Below, in pieces: positions 37,102 to 46,039 of a stretch of 64,000 nucleotides of DNA. The first letter of the stretch is position 1. Each line of letters begins with the position of its first letter. Source of the stretch: Alteromonas sp. KC3 (GTDB lineage Bacteria; Pseudomonadota; Gammaproteobacteria; Enterobacterales; Alteromonadaceae); assembly GCF_016756315.1 (NCBI RefSeq), contig NZ_AP024235.1, forward strand, positions 3,534,001 through 3,598,000. Reading direction: 5' to 3'. The translations under genes were made by a program, and so were the position numbers. The notes beneath the pieces are model-generated. The model was not told where the DNA came from and ran no database searches. It was given only the letters and a program-made list of their open reading frames with translations.

Positions 37102-38187
37102 ATGCAAACAACCGAGTTAGAGACACAGCAGCTAATAAATAGCCTCAATACCGCACTGGTGATGGTAGACAGCAAGCTAACTATCGTTTACGCCAACCAT
37201 GCCGGGGAAGCATTGTTTGAGACGGGTAAAAAGCAATTGCTTGGCCACCCTCTGCAAGACTTTTTTCTGCCCGGTACAATTGAGACCACGCGATTAAAAG
37301 CCGCAATTAGAAAAGGTGAAGACTTCACTGAAAACGAAATTAAGTTAGCATTTCGCGATAATCGCTACGTTTCAGCCGACTTAACGGTAACCAACCTTCA
37401 TCTTGAAGATGGCCCTCGCTTGCTGTTTGAAGTAAAAAAAATCGATCAGCAAAAACGTATTTCCAGAGAAAATTTACAAAATGCACAACACTTTGCAGCT
37501 CGCGAGTTAGTGCGGGGGCTCGCTCACGAAATTAAGAATCCGCTAGGCGGCATTCGTGGCGCCGCACAGCTTCTTGAAAAAGAACTTAGTGAGGAACACA
37601 AAGAGTTCACGCAAATGATCATTGAGCAATCTGATCGGCTGCGCAACTTAGTTGACCGTTTACTCGGACCTAACTCTCTACCGCGCTTTGAGTGGAGCAA
37701 TGTACATCAAGCACTAGAGAAAGTGCGCAGCCTAATGCGTGTTGACTCGGAAAATCCGATAACCATAGTGCGCGATTACGACCCGAGTATTCCACCTTTA
37801 ATGCTTGACCCTGACATGATTCAGCAAGCAGTGCTTAATATCATACGAAATAGCGTTCAGGCGCTTATCGAGAGCAAGACTGAGCATCCTCAGATTCGTA
37901 TCGTTACACGTATTGAACGTCAAATGACCATTCAAACAAAGCGCCACGCCTTGGTTGCGAAAATCAAGATTATTGATAACGGTCCTGGGATCCCACCAGA
38001 AATAAAAGACACACTGTTTTACCCCATGGTAACCAGTAAACAAAATGGATCTGGTCTCGGGCTGTCAATTTCCCAAACGCTTATCAACCATCACGGTGGC
38101 AAAATCGACGTCGATAGCTACCCGGGCCATACCGAATTTGTAATTTACATTCCAATAGATCGTAAGGAGACAGACGATGACGAATGA
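37102..38187 (+). CDS. glnL: Nitrogen regulation histidine kinase NtrB
   Basis: Cytoplasmic kinase/phosphatase of NtrC, controlled by PII. About 361 residues: an N-terminal PAS domain (NTALVMVDSKLTIVYANHAGEAL), the H-box with His142 in GLAHEIKNPLGGIRGA, an N-box (NIIRNSVQALIE), DNGPGIP and GSGLGLSIS. The ATG at 37102 is preferred, with AAGGAGA ten bases upstream; an ATG at 37078 has no ribosome site. It overlaps glnG by eleven bases. Confidence 0.95.
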   Translation: MQTTELETQQLINSLNTALVMVDSKLTIVYANHAGEALFETGKKQLLGHPLQDFFLPGTIETTRLKAAIRKGEDFTENEIKLAFRDNRYVSADLTVTNLHLEDGPRLLFEVKKIDQQKRISRENLQNAQHFAARELVRGLAHEIKNPLGGIRGAAQLLEKELSEEHKEFTQMIIEQSDRLRNLVDRLLGPNSLPRFEWSNVHQALEKVRSLMRVDSENPITIVRDYDPSIPPLMLDPDMIQQAVLNIIRNSVQALIESKTEHPQIRIVTRIERQMTIQTKRHALVAKIKIIDNGPGIPPEIKDTLFYPMVTSKQNGSGLGLSISQTLINHHGGKIDVDSYPGHTEFVIYIPIDRKETDDDE

Positions 38188-39586
38188 GTCAGTATGGATT
38201 GTCGATGATGACAGTTCAATTCGTTGGGTACTGCAAAAGGCCTTACAAACAGCCAATATTAGCTGTTTAAGCTTTGAAAACCCTGAAGACCTGTTGCTTC
38301 AGCTTCAAAGTGGTCAGGCGCCAGAAGTCATCATTTCAGATATCAGAATGCCACAAATGGACGGGATGGCACTGCTTAACGAAGTTCACGCATCTCACCC
38401 CATGCTGCCCGTCATTATCATGACAGCGCACAGTGATTTAGACAGTGCTGTGAACGCTTATCAAAAAGGTGCATTCGAATATCTACCCAAGCCTTTTGAT
38501 ATTGATGAAGCAGTAACACTTACGCAGCGAGCACTTGCTCACGCGAGAGAGCAATCTACTGTTAGTAACGTACAGCAAGATGATGTGGTAACCGAAATTA
38601 TTGGTGAAGCGCCTGCAATGCAGGAGGTCTTTCGCGCCATAGGTCGTTTATCTCGCTCTTCTATTAGTGTATTGATAAACGGTCAATCCGGTACTGGTAA
38701 AGAGTTGGTCGCCCATGCTTTGCATCGTCACAGCCCTCGTGCAAGCAAACCCTTTATTGCACTAAACATGGCAGCGATCCCCGCTGACCTCGTTGAGTCA
38801 GAACTATTTGGCCATGAGAAAGGCGCATTTACTGGTGCTCAAGCCGCTAGACAAGGTCGTTTTGAACAGGCCGATGGTGGTACATTGTTCTTAGATGAAA
38901 TTGGCGATATGCCGCTTGATGTACAAACGCGTTTACTTCGCGTTTTGGCAGACGGGCAGTTTTATCGAGTAGGCGGCCATCAATCGGTCAGTGTAGATGT
39001 TAGGATCATCGCTGCAACGCACCAAAATCTAGAGCAGCGCGTAGCTGAAGGGAAATTTCGTGAAGACTTGTTCCATCGTTTGAATGTGATCAGAGTACAC
39101 CTCCCCTCTCTTGCTGAGCGCCGTGAAGATATTCCTCTGTTGACTAGACATTTCTTACGACGCGCCGCAAAAGAACTTGATGTTGAGGCCAAAAGTATTT
39201 CAAAAGAAGCCGAGCGCGTCATGTCGCAGTTACCTTGGCCGGGTAATGTGAGACAGCTTGAAAACGTGTGTCGTTGGCTTACGGTGATGGCAAGTGGCCA
39301 AGAAGTGTTACCGAGCGACCTTCCACCAGAGATCCATGCTGATAGCAGCGTAGATAAACCTTTATCTGAATCAGCGGATTGGCCTGATCTGCTCGCATCG
39401 TGGACCGATAAACAACTTAGAGATGGTCAGTACAACATTTTAAACGATGCCATGCTAACGTTTGAGCGCGTAATGCTAGAACGAGCGCTTGCTCACACGC
39501 ACGGGCATAAACAAGATGCAGCAAAGCGTTTGGGCTGGGGGCGCAATACACTTACCAGAAAACTCAAAGAGCTCGGGGTCAATTAG
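38177..39586 (+). CDS. glnG: Nitrogen regulation response regulator NtrC
   Basis: Sigma54 activator of nitrogen-starvation genes. At 469 residues: a receiver with Asp55 in [15 protein letters not shown]+ with Walker A GQSGTGKE, an intact GAFTGA loop and [12 protein letters not shown]; and a C-terminal Fis-type HTH ([23 protein letters not shown]). It overlaps glnL, so the two are translated together, and it is the likely ligand of the sites upstream of glnA. A terminator follows. Confidence 0.97.
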   Translation: MTNESVWIVDDDSSIRWVLQKALQTANISCLSFENPEDLLLQLQSGQAPEVIISDIRMPQMDGMALLNEVHASHPMLPVIIMTAHSDLDSAVNAYQKGAFEYLPKPFDIDEAVTLTQRALAHAREQSTVSNVQQDDVVTEIIGEAPAMQEVFRAIGRLSRSSISVLINGQSGTGKELVAHALHRHSPRASKPFIALNMAAIPADLVESELFGHEKGAFTGAQAARQGRFEQADGGTLFLDEIGDMPLDVQTRLLRVLADGQFYRVGGHQSVSVDVRIIAATHQNLEQRVAEGKFREDLFHRLNVIRVHLPSLAERREDIPLLTRHFLRRAAKELDVEAKSISKEAERVMSQLPWPGNVRQLENVCRWLTVMASGQEVLPSDLPPEIHADSSVDKPLSESADWPDLLASWTDKQLRDGQYNILNDAMLTFERVMLERALAHTHGHKQDAAKRLGWGRNTLTRKLKELGVN

Positions 39587-39615
39587 CGCCATTTAAAAAG
39601 AGAAAGACAAAAATT

Positions 39616-39643
39616 AAAAAAGGCACAATAGCGTGCCTTTTTT
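39616..39643 (+). terminator. Rho-independent terminator of glnG
   Basis: Stem AAAGGCAC/GTGCCTTT (within 39616-39643) with a 6-base loop and a T-run, 30 bases past the glnG stop and just before the insertion element. Confidence 0.9.
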
Positions 39644-39688
39644 TAGTTCATTCGCGTTTAACAAACGACTATGGTGTCAACTTAAACA

Positions 39689-40639
39689 TTAAGCCGCTTT
39701 TTCTTCCCACATAACGCCATTTCTAACCATTGAGTTTAGTATGACAACCATCTTCCTCACACAGGCAATGATGGCGACTTTCTTAGGCTTACCAGCGGCA
39801 ACCAACCTCTCATAGGTGGCTTTAAACTTAGCGTTACACTGCATCGCCGACATCATGGCCATAAACAAAACCGTTCGGACTTGGTGACGTCCTCCTTGAG
39901 TCACTTGCTTACCTTTGTATCGGCCACTTTCTTTGTTCATGGGGGCTACGCCAACAAGGGCGGCTACCTGTTTGCTATTCATCAAACCAAGTTCTGGTAA
40001 ATAGCTGATGAGGGCCGCAGCCGACACCTTGCCAATGCCCGGCATACTTTGAACCAGTTCACTTTTTGCCTGGTATTCTGGGCAGCTTTGAATTAAATCG
40101 GCTAATTCGTCGTCCATCTTTTGAATTTGCTTTTTTAACACGGTGAGCATTGCCTTTATACTTGATTGAACAGTTTTTGGCATAATTTGAAGGCGGTTTT
40201 TCTCACGGGTCTGCATCTCTAAAAGCTGATTTCTGCGGGCTACCGCGTCAGCCATCTTCTGAATGTTCTCGGGTTTTAGTGTCGACAAGGCAGGTTGAAT
40301 TACCTCACTAAAATGCGCTATCAACGCCGCATCAAGTTTGTCCGTTTTAGCTTTACGGCCAATCGCACCAGCGAAGCGTTTAACATGAACAGGATTGACG
40401 ACACTAAAAGGTAATGCTGCTTTCGCGCAAGCAGATACAAACGCCATTTCATAGCGGCCTGTCGCTTCAATAACAATGCGCTCAACCGTTAATTGCCTTA
40501 ACCTTTTTAACGCTTCACCTATCCCTTTCTTGTCGTTGCTTACTTTTAAATATTCCTCCAACGGACGAATATGTATATCGAGACAATCTTTGCCTACATC
40601 TACACCCACGTTTATGTTTTGCACTACTGATTTTTTCAT
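39689..40639 (-). CDS. IS110-family DEDD transposase/recombinase
   Basis: A 316-residue, apparently full-length recombinase. The N-terminal RuvC-like domain carries Asp14 (GVDVGKD), Glu58 (IEATGRYE), Asp100 and Asp103 (KTDKLDAAL). A helical linker leads to the C-terminal Tnp domain, with the helix-hairpin-helix-like SMPGIGKVSAAALISYLPELG and NKESGRYKGKQVTQGGR, which holds the presumed catalytic serine. No frameshift is seen, so the copy may be active. Such enzymes recombine DNA guided by an RNA from the element's own flank. Confidence 0.93.
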   Translation of the reverse strand: MKKSVVQNINVGVDVGKDCLDIHIRPLEEYLKVSNDKKGIGEALKRLRQLTVERIVIEATGRYEMAFVSACAKAALPFSVVNPVHVKRFAGAIGRKAKTDKLDAALIAHFSEVIQPALSTLKPENIQKMADAVARRNQLLEMQTREKNRLQIMPKTVQSSIKAMLTVLKKQIQKMDDELADLIQSCPEYQAKSELVQSMPGIGKVSAAALISYLPELGLMNSKQVAALVGVAPMNKESGRYKGKQVTQGGRHQVRTVLFMAMMSAMQCNAKFKATYERLVAAGKPKKVAIIACVRKMVVILNSMVRNGVMWEEKAA

Positions 40640-40675
40640 AATAAGCTAACTCTGGTTTGCTAAATGCGAGCTCGG

Positions 40676-40811
40676 GGCCCAGTCGACTATTCGAGTATGT
40701 TGCTTGGAGCACTGCGTGGTGTTCATGTTTGTTATCGGTCTCTCAATTGAGGAGCCTGCACTAAATCGAACTGCCACACAGCCAACTTTGGTTGCAGCCA
40801 AAGTCTGGGCC
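40676..40811 (-). ncRNA. Candidate IS110 bridge RNA region
   Basis: Upstream of the transposase on its own strand, a 7-bp closing stem (40805-40811 with 40676-40682) encloses smaller hairpins, including a stem near 40786-40804 and a CTCAATTGAG palindrome at 40742-40751. IS110 elements are known to encode a bridge (seek) RNA from this flank. That this stretch is it, and its exact ends, are inference. Confidence 0.4.
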
Positions 40812-40881
40812 TCACTTTACCCATCTTTGAAAAGGAAATGTGGTGTATTTAGGGAAAAATTATCCATACAAAACACTAAAT

Positions 40882-42021
40882 TCAATGGCCTTTAGTCAAT
40901 AGTTGGGTCATTGCCTTATTGAAAGCACGCACCCACTTCATACTAAATTGCCCTTTTGCGCTACGGTTAATGGCAATAACGGCATCTTTCTTTGAAAGTA
41001 CATTATCTTGATTGTGTGCCCGTGGGTGAGTCATAGCATCGTATGTATCCACAATGGCTAAAAGCTTTGCGCCGTCACAAATATCGTCTTCTTTTATGCC
41101 TAACGGATACCCCGTACCATCGGTTCGCTCGTGATGCTGCATCACTATTTTGCGCGCCATATCCCATTGGTCAAGATGCTCTAACAATCGCGCACTTTTA
41201 TAAACATGTGAACGCATTAAATTGAATTCTATTTCACTTAGCGCGTCGCCTTTGTGCAACAATTTAAGCGGCATAAATGCCATGCCAAAATCATGAACGT
41301 AACTGGCTACAGCAAGCTGGTCTTCATCAATAGGGTTACCTGCTACGTCATTGATATATTTTGCCAACTTCGCAATTCGGTCACCTCGCCCAGACCAGTA
41401 ATCGGAACGACGTTCAATGGTTTGCATCAAATCACGGAAAAATAAGATATCTTGCTTTTTCTCACTACTGATATCTTTTGGAATACCTGTAGACGACAGA
41501 GCTGGCGGCTTAATTTGCACTTTATCAGGGTTGTCATCGTCAGCGATAACGTCAAGTGCCGGGTTGAGTAATAGCACAGCTTCGGTAAGTCGTTTTTCAT
41601 GCTCTGAAGCATTGTCAGGCGTAATACGGCTAATCGCTAGTACAAGCTGATTATGCAGATTATCGTCATACTCAGCACTCCCTTTCGCCATGACTAACTC
41701 GACAAAGGCCTTAACTCTGTCCATGGTAAGTAAAACCAAGTCGCTCATTGTACTGGTATAGGCGACTTGCCCTTTACGCAAATAGTCGAGCAAATCTTCA
41801 ACGTGTTGCAGTAGCGGGATCATGGGCGAGAAATTAACTAACCCTAAATCGCCTTTGATTGTATGGATAGAACGGAAAAGCGCACGCTGTAATTCGTTGT
41901 CCTCAGGCCGAAGCTCTAGCTCAATCAACGTCTGCTCACTTGCTTCATAGAGCTCGTTAATTTCCTCCATTAGGTCAGTAAGAATATCTTCTTCTAGGTC
42001 GTCAGGAGTGAATGTCTGCAT
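40882..42021 (-). CDS. HPt domain fused to a degenerate HD-GYP domain
   Basis: A 379-residue signalling protein. The N-terminal histidine phosphotransfer domain (about 10-115) has the phospho-acceptor His53 in SIHTIKGDLG. A linker leads to an HD-GYP domain (about 190-370) with His243-Asp244, HHE (296-298) and GTGYP. Departures from active c-di-GMP phosphodiesterases: the first metal-binding histidine (family pattern E-x-G-x-H before RV) is replaced (SGRGDR), and HDIGK reads HDFGM, losing the lysine. It may bind c-di-GMP without efficient cleavage. It could take phosphate from a hybrid kinase, such as the one at 46040. Confidence 0.85.
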   Translation of the reverse strand: MQTFTPDDLEEDILTDLMEEINELYEASEQTLIELELRPEDNELQRALFRSIHTIKGDLGLVNFSPMIPLLQHVEDLLDYLRKGQVAYTSTMSDLVLLTMDRVKAFVELVMAKGSAEYDDNLHNQLVLAISRITPDNASEHEKRLTEAVLLLNPALDVIADDDNPDKVQIKPPALSSTGIPKDISSEKKQDILFFRDLMQTIERRSDYWSGRGDRIAKLAKYINDVAGNPIDEDQLAVASYVHDFGMAFMPLKLLHKGDALSEIEFNLMRSHVYKSARLLEHLDQWDMARKIVMQHHERTDGTGYPLGIKEDDICDGAKLLAIVDTYDAMTHPRAHNQDNVLSKKDAVIAINRSAKGQFSMKWVRAFNKAMTQLLTKGH

Positions 42022-42277
42022 ACAAATTACCGTGGTTAAATTGCGCTTTAATTTATTTTTATTGTAAACGGGTATCGGCTTAATTTCCTTATACTAAAGC
42101 ACAGAAAAGTAGGAAACCACGCAAAAAGTATTTTGTTCCATAGTTTTTTGCTGATTTTATAGCCATACGGCGCGCTGATACTGGCATTACACCTAGAAGC
42201 GCTGTAAAAACTCATCGGACAAGTGTACGCTGAAACTTCAACTATACTGCGCGCGTCATTTATCTCTAGGAGTTGTT

Positions 42278-43003
42278 TTGTTAGCTTTATTCCGCGTTCC
42301 AGCACTATTCATTGCTTTTTTACTTATCAACATCGTTTTGCTTGTGGTGTGTATTGCTCGCCCTTTCCACAAAAATAATGTTCATATTGCTGGGCAGCTT
42401 TATTCGTTAATGGCCAGAGTGGTGGGCCTAAAGATAGTGATACAAAAAGATCCTGCGGTGAAGATAAATGAACCCTATGTCTACATTGCAAATCATCAAA
42501 ATAGCTTTGATGTCATTACCATATGTAAAGCAGCACTGCCGGGTGTTGTCACTATAGGAAAAAAAAGCCTTAAATGGATCCCGATCTTCGGCCAAATTTA
42601 CTGGTTGTCTGGCAACATTCTTATAGACAGAAAAAACTCTGGCCGTGCGCGCAACACGCTAGATATAGCGGCAAATAAAATTGCTAACAAGAAAACCTCT
42701 GTCTGGCTTTTTCCGGAGGGAACAAGAAGCTACGGCCGCGGTATCCTTCCTTTTAAGCAAGGCGCATTTAGGCTTGCTAAATCAACGAATGAACCTGTTG
42801 TAATGGTAACAGCCAGCAATTTGAACAAGAAAGTAAAATGGAACCGATGGGATAACGGCATTGTACTTATTGATATTGCTGCGCCTGAAGCATTAACCGA
42901 AGATCACTCAATAAAAGAATGGATGGTACATTTTAACGACCAAATGAAACAAAAATTCGAACAAATAAATACTCAGGTCGATGAACTGGAAAAAAGCAGG
43001 TAA
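42278..43003 (+). CDS. plsC: 1-acyl-sn-glycerol-3-phosphate acyltransferase
   Basis: Makes phosphatidic acid from lysophosphatidic acid at the inner membrane. At 241 residues with one N-terminal hydrophobic helix (about 8-28). The catalytic HX4D motif reads NHQNSFDV, and the acyl-acceptor motif FPEGTRS is present. The start is a TTG at 42278 with AGGAG five bases before it; no ATG fits. rraB follows 32 bases downstream. Confidence 0.93.
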   Translation: MLALFRVPALFIAFLLINIVLLVVCIARPFHKNNVHIAGQLYSLMARVVGLKIVIQKDPAVKINEPYVYIANHQNSFDVITICKAALPGVVTIGKKSLKWIPIFGQIYWLSGNILIDRKNSGRARNTLDIAANKIANKKTSVWLFPEGTRSYGRGILPFKQGAFRLAKSTNEPVVMVTASNLNKKVKWNRWDNGIVLIDIAAPEALTEDHSIKEWMVHFNDQMKQKFEQINTQVDELEKSR

Positions 43004-43035
43004 ACTTGCGTCAAAATTTCCATTGAGTGTCTATC

Positions 43036-43437
43036 ATGAACCAGTTTGACGAAAGAGAAGAGTGGTACGAGTTTAACCAAGAAACTATTGATGCCCTTCT
43101 AGAAGACGGCAGCCAAGCAGATGCCGACTATACTATCGAGCACCACTTTGCCAGTACGGACTTTGACGTTCTTGAAAAAGCAGCCGTTGACGCCTTCAAA
43201 GCAGGCTTTGAAGTAACAGATGCCGAAGAGTTAGTTTTAGACGACGGTGACACTGTCTTTTGTTTCGATGCTATTGTTGAACGCGTGCTTGACATTGAAA
43301 AGCTAAATAAAGATATCGACACCTTGCTCAAGATTGCAGATAAGCACGATGTCACTTACGACGGCTGGGGCACCTATTTTGAGCCTCGTGAAGACGGCGA
43401 ATTTGACGACGATGACAGTAATTTCTACGACGACTAG
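43036..43437 (+). CDS. rraB: Regulator of ribonuclease E activity B
   Basis: An acidic 133-residue protein of the RraB family, which binds RNase E and alters mRNA decay. The family pattern is clear: DADYTIEHHF, FEVTDAEE, FDAIVERVLD, and YDGWGTYFEP followed by an Asp-rich tail. The ATG at 43036 is chosen over a GTG at 43027. It may be cotranscribed with plsC. Confidence 0.93.
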   Translation: MNQFDEREEWYEFNQETIDALLEDGSQADADYTIEHHFASTDFDVLEKAAVDAFKAGFEVTDAEELVLDDGDTVFCFDAIVERVLDIEKLNKDIDTLLKIADKHDVTYDGWGTYFEPREDGEFDDDDSNFYDD

Positions 43438-43507
43438 CGCGGACTTACAGGGCGACCACTAAAGCGTTAAGGTAGTCTTCAGCTTTTGTTCATCTTTTTC
43501 CATCAAC

Positions 43508-43522
43508 AATGACACTGTCATT
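43508..43522. promoter_or_regulatory. Small dyad upstream of the surface protein gene
   Basis: AATGAC-N3-GTCATT, a perfect inverted repeat 24 bases before the start of the gene at 43546. Possibly an operator; no factor can be named. Confidence 0.3.
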
Positions 43523-43545
43523 AACGATTGGAAAAGGATGCACAA

Positions 43546-44334
43546 ATGAAAACATCTCAGATTTCTTTAGCAACATTATCAGCATTTGCGCTGTTGCACG
43601 TGCTAGTACCGACAACAGCGCAAGCTGCCGACACATCAGCCCCAATAAAAGTGGCTTCAAAAGAATTTCGCTATGATAAGCCTTACGTGCAATCAAACGA
43701 GCCGTTGGCTGTTGCTTCAAACAATTCGCAAAAGACCGCCGATACACCAACAAAAAGCCAAGCTGTAATCAATGCTGACAAAACAGCGCGTACCCAGAAG
43801 TATATTGGCTCAAGCAAGTCCTCAAGTGATATTGTTGTAAACAGTATTAACGAATTTTGGATTTATGATACTTGGGTAACGCTTGATAACGATATCGATT
43901 ACGACGGTTATCACTCAACCTTTTCAGTAGAATTCGATGCAGACACCATTTTCACCAGTGCGCCTGTTTATGCCGTATTGTATGTGGGTAAAAATGACCG
44001 CTACGATGCCATTCACGTTTCTTCTGAATTTTACATCTACGGCGAAGACTCTACGGATAGTTTTACAATAGAAAGTACATTGGTTTCCGGCTTTCCTACC
44101 AGTGACTACGATGTACTGCTAGAACTTTACGATGCCGATACAGAAACATTGGTAGCTTATTCAGATAGCTATGATAACGCCGACTTCGCCTATTTACCGC
44201 TTGAAAGCGAGAACAATGAATACGTCGTTGAAGAAACAGTAGTCATTGTAGAAGAGCACGGGGGCAGTACTACGTTCTTGTCATTATTTGCCTTGGGATT
44301 AATAGCAAGCGCTAGGCGTTTATGGAAGTCATAG
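43546..44334 (+). CDS. Choice-of-anchor H family protein with GlyGly-CTERM-like tail
   Basis: A 262-residue exported protein: signal peptide (about 1-28), a low-complexity region, then a beta-rich, Asp/Tyr-rich domain (NSINEFWIYDTWVTLDNDIDYDGYHSTFS). The C-terminal tail is HGGSTTFLSLFALGLIASARRLWKS, which is Gly-Gly, a hydrophobic helix and a basic end. This matches the GlyGly-CTERM sorting signal processed by rhombosortase, and the body resembles choice-of-anchor H proteins of Alteromonas and Shewanella. The ATG at 43546 has AAAAGGA upstream; a TTG at 43528 is less likely. The function is unknown; it is probably on the outer surface. Confidence 0.75.
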   Translation: MKTSQISLATLSAFALLHVLVPTTAQAADTSAPIKVASKEFRYDKPYVQSNEPLAVASNNSQKTADTPTKSQAVINADKTARTQKYIGSSKSSSDIVVNSINEFWIYDTWVTLDNDIDYDGYHSTFSVEFDADTIFTSAPVYAVLYVGKNDRYDAIHVSSEFYIYGEDSTDSFTIESTLVSGFPTSDYDVLLELYDADTETLVAYSDSYDNADFAYLPLESENNEYVVEETVVIVEEHGGSTTFLSLFALGLIASARRLWKS

Positions 44335-44605
44335 TCTAGAGCGTGTTGACCTTTTCGGTACACTTTTTGTTCATTTCAAGCGAGTATCAGGCAATGAACG
44401 AGTTGCGTGGTTTGGTTATTCCAAATTAGCGACGAATAAAGCCGCATGAGGCTCGCTTGGATGAACCTTTCAGGCAGCAATTGTTTAGCATTTATACTGC
44501 GTCTGCGCACACTTATGTAGATGGCTACACGACGTGTGCACTTCCTTGTCTAAATGCTAAACACTTTGCTGCAAAAACGTACGGCAAAGATCAACACGCT
44601 CTAGA
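44335..44605. repeat. 271-bp intergenic element with perfect 15-bp terminal inverted repeats
   Basis: TCTAGAGCGTGTTGA (44335-44349) and its exact complement (44591-44605) bound a non-coding stretch, with imperfect pairing for about 15 bases further in. Two large hairpins lie inside: TTCATTTCAAGCGAG with CTCGCTTGGATGAA in the first half, and a 21-bp stem (44474-44494 with 44551-44572, near perfect) in the second. There is no coding potential. It looks like a MITE or other folded intergenic repeat. It begins at the stop of the surface protein gene and fills most of the gap before 44666. Confidence 0.7.
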
Positions 44606-44665
44606 TGTTGTTGATTGACGCAATTTCACGCCACGACTATTATTTTTGGTAACTCTCTGAAATAG

Positions 44666-45994
44666 ATGCCAGAATATTATGTATTGCATAATGGTCATGG
44701 AATTGCGTCAATGCCGCATAAGATAAAACCCAATACGCCTCACTCCCCTGCCCGTCGCACGCTTCTCAAAGGCGGCGCAGCTCTCGGTATTACCGCTGGA
44801 GTTACTCCCTTTGCCATTGGTCAAGCAAAACCGACACTTAGGGTGTTAGGCACACATGTCACATTACAGGAAGAGCTTCGGCAACGTGCCATGCAAGACT
44901 TGGGAATAAACATTGTTTTTGAACCCGGCGGCAGTGCGGCTGTACTTCAAAAAGCATCAATGAACCCAACATCGTTTGAGCTCTACGAACAGTGGTCAAA
45001 CAGCATTAACGTATTATGGCGTGCAAAAGCAATACAGCCTATTGAGAAAAAGCGAATTGCGTATTGGGAAGAGATTAATGATCTGTCTAAAACAGGCAAG
45101 CTTACGGCAAACGCTAGAATGGGAGCAGGCGACGCACCACACAAAATTATCAATGTGCAAGGCAACGGAACGCTAGGTGAACGTCATACTGATACTATCA
45201 GCTTTTTGCCTTACGTACACAATGTAGACTCCTTTGGTTACGACAGGCGCTTGTTACCCCAAGAACTTCAAGGTGAAGCCGAAAGCTGGGGATGGCTACT
45301 AGATAGTCGTTACTCGGGTAAAGTGGCGATTGTTAATGACCCCACTATTGGCCTTTTTGACTTAGCACTCGCCGCCCAAGCGAAAGGCTTTGTTCAATTT
45401 GATGATATTGGTGCAATGACCGAAGTTGAACTAGACAGTCTTTTCAGCGTACTAATAGAACTCACGCAGTTAAATCATTTTAGCGGTTTTTGGACTTCAG
45501 TTCCTGAATCTGTACAATTCATGAAAAGCGGCAGAGTTGCGATTGAGAGTATGTTTTCACCTGCGGTATCTGCGCTAAATGGTCAAGATATCCCAGTGAC
45601 GTTCGCCGCCCCCAAGGAAGGCTATCGCGGCTGGCATGGGGTAATGTGCTTGTCATCTGCAACCCACGGAAGAAGCAAAGATGTTGCTTATGAATACATG
45701 AATTGGTGGTTGTCGGGGTGGCCCGGTGCATTTATTGCCCGCCAAGGCTATTACATATCGAACCCACAGCGGTCTGCAGAATATCTATCTGAGGCAGAGT
45801 GGAATTACTGGTACAAGGGGCAAGTGGCGACGGCGCCACTAAAAGGTACCGATGGCATGATAAGTGTCGAAAAAGGAGCGCAGAGGAATGGCGGTAGCTA
45901 CGAAGAACGGTTTAGCAACGTGGCAGTATGGAATACAGTTATGCCGACTTACGAATATAGCCTGCAAAAGTGGTATGAGTTTATTACGTCATAG
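44666..45994 (+). CDS. Tat-exported extracellular solute-binding protein
   Basis: A periplasmic binding protein of the spermidine/putrescine- or iron-binding type. It has a twin-arginine signal, PARRTLLKGGAALG, followed by a hydrophobic stretch, then a mature part with LRVLGTHVTLQEEL and a C-terminal YMNWWLSGWPGAFIARQGYY. About 442 residues from the ATG at 44666; an ATG at 44711 would give a more typical Tat N-region, and a dyad ATTATG/CATAAT (44675-44691) overlaps the longer N-terminus. No ABC permease or ATPase is nearby. It is followed by a hybrid kinase gene, suggesting it is a ligand sensor. The ligand is unknown. Confidence 0.82.
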   Translation: MPEYYVLHNGHGIASMPHKIKPNTPHSPARRTLLKGGAALGITAGVTPFAIGQAKPTLRVLGTHVTLQEELRQRAMQDLGINIVFEPGGSAAVLQKASMNPTSFELYEQWSNSINVLWRAKAIQPIEKKRIAYWEEINDLSKTGKLTANARMGAGDAPHKIINVQGNGTLGERHTDTISFLPYVHNVDSFGYDRRLLPQELQGEAESWGWLLDSRYSGKVAIVNDPTIGLFDLALAAQAKGFVQFDDIGAMTEVELDSLFSVLIELTQLNHFSGFWTSVPESVQFMKSGRVAIESMFSPAVSALNGQDIPVTFAAPKEGYRGWHGVMCLSSATHGRSKDVAYEYMNWWLSGWPGAFIARQGYYISNPQRSAEYLSEAEWNYWYKGQVATAPLKGTDGMISVEKGAQRNGGSYEERFSNVAVWNTVMPTYEYSLQKWYEFITS

Positions 45995-46039
45995 ACTCTT
46001 CTTGTCTTTGTGCTCATGAGATAGGACCTCACTACCATC

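Larger units (their letters stand above)
39660..40880 (-). mobile_element. IS110-family insertion sequence (ends approximate)
   Basis: A transposase gene with non-coding flanks sits between glnG and the HPt/HD-GYP gene. The family usually lacks clear terminal inverted repeats and target duplications, and none were found, so the ends are estimates. The longer non-coding flank (about 240 bases) lies upstream of the transposase, as in the IS110 group. Neither neighbouring gene is broken. Confidence 0.65.
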
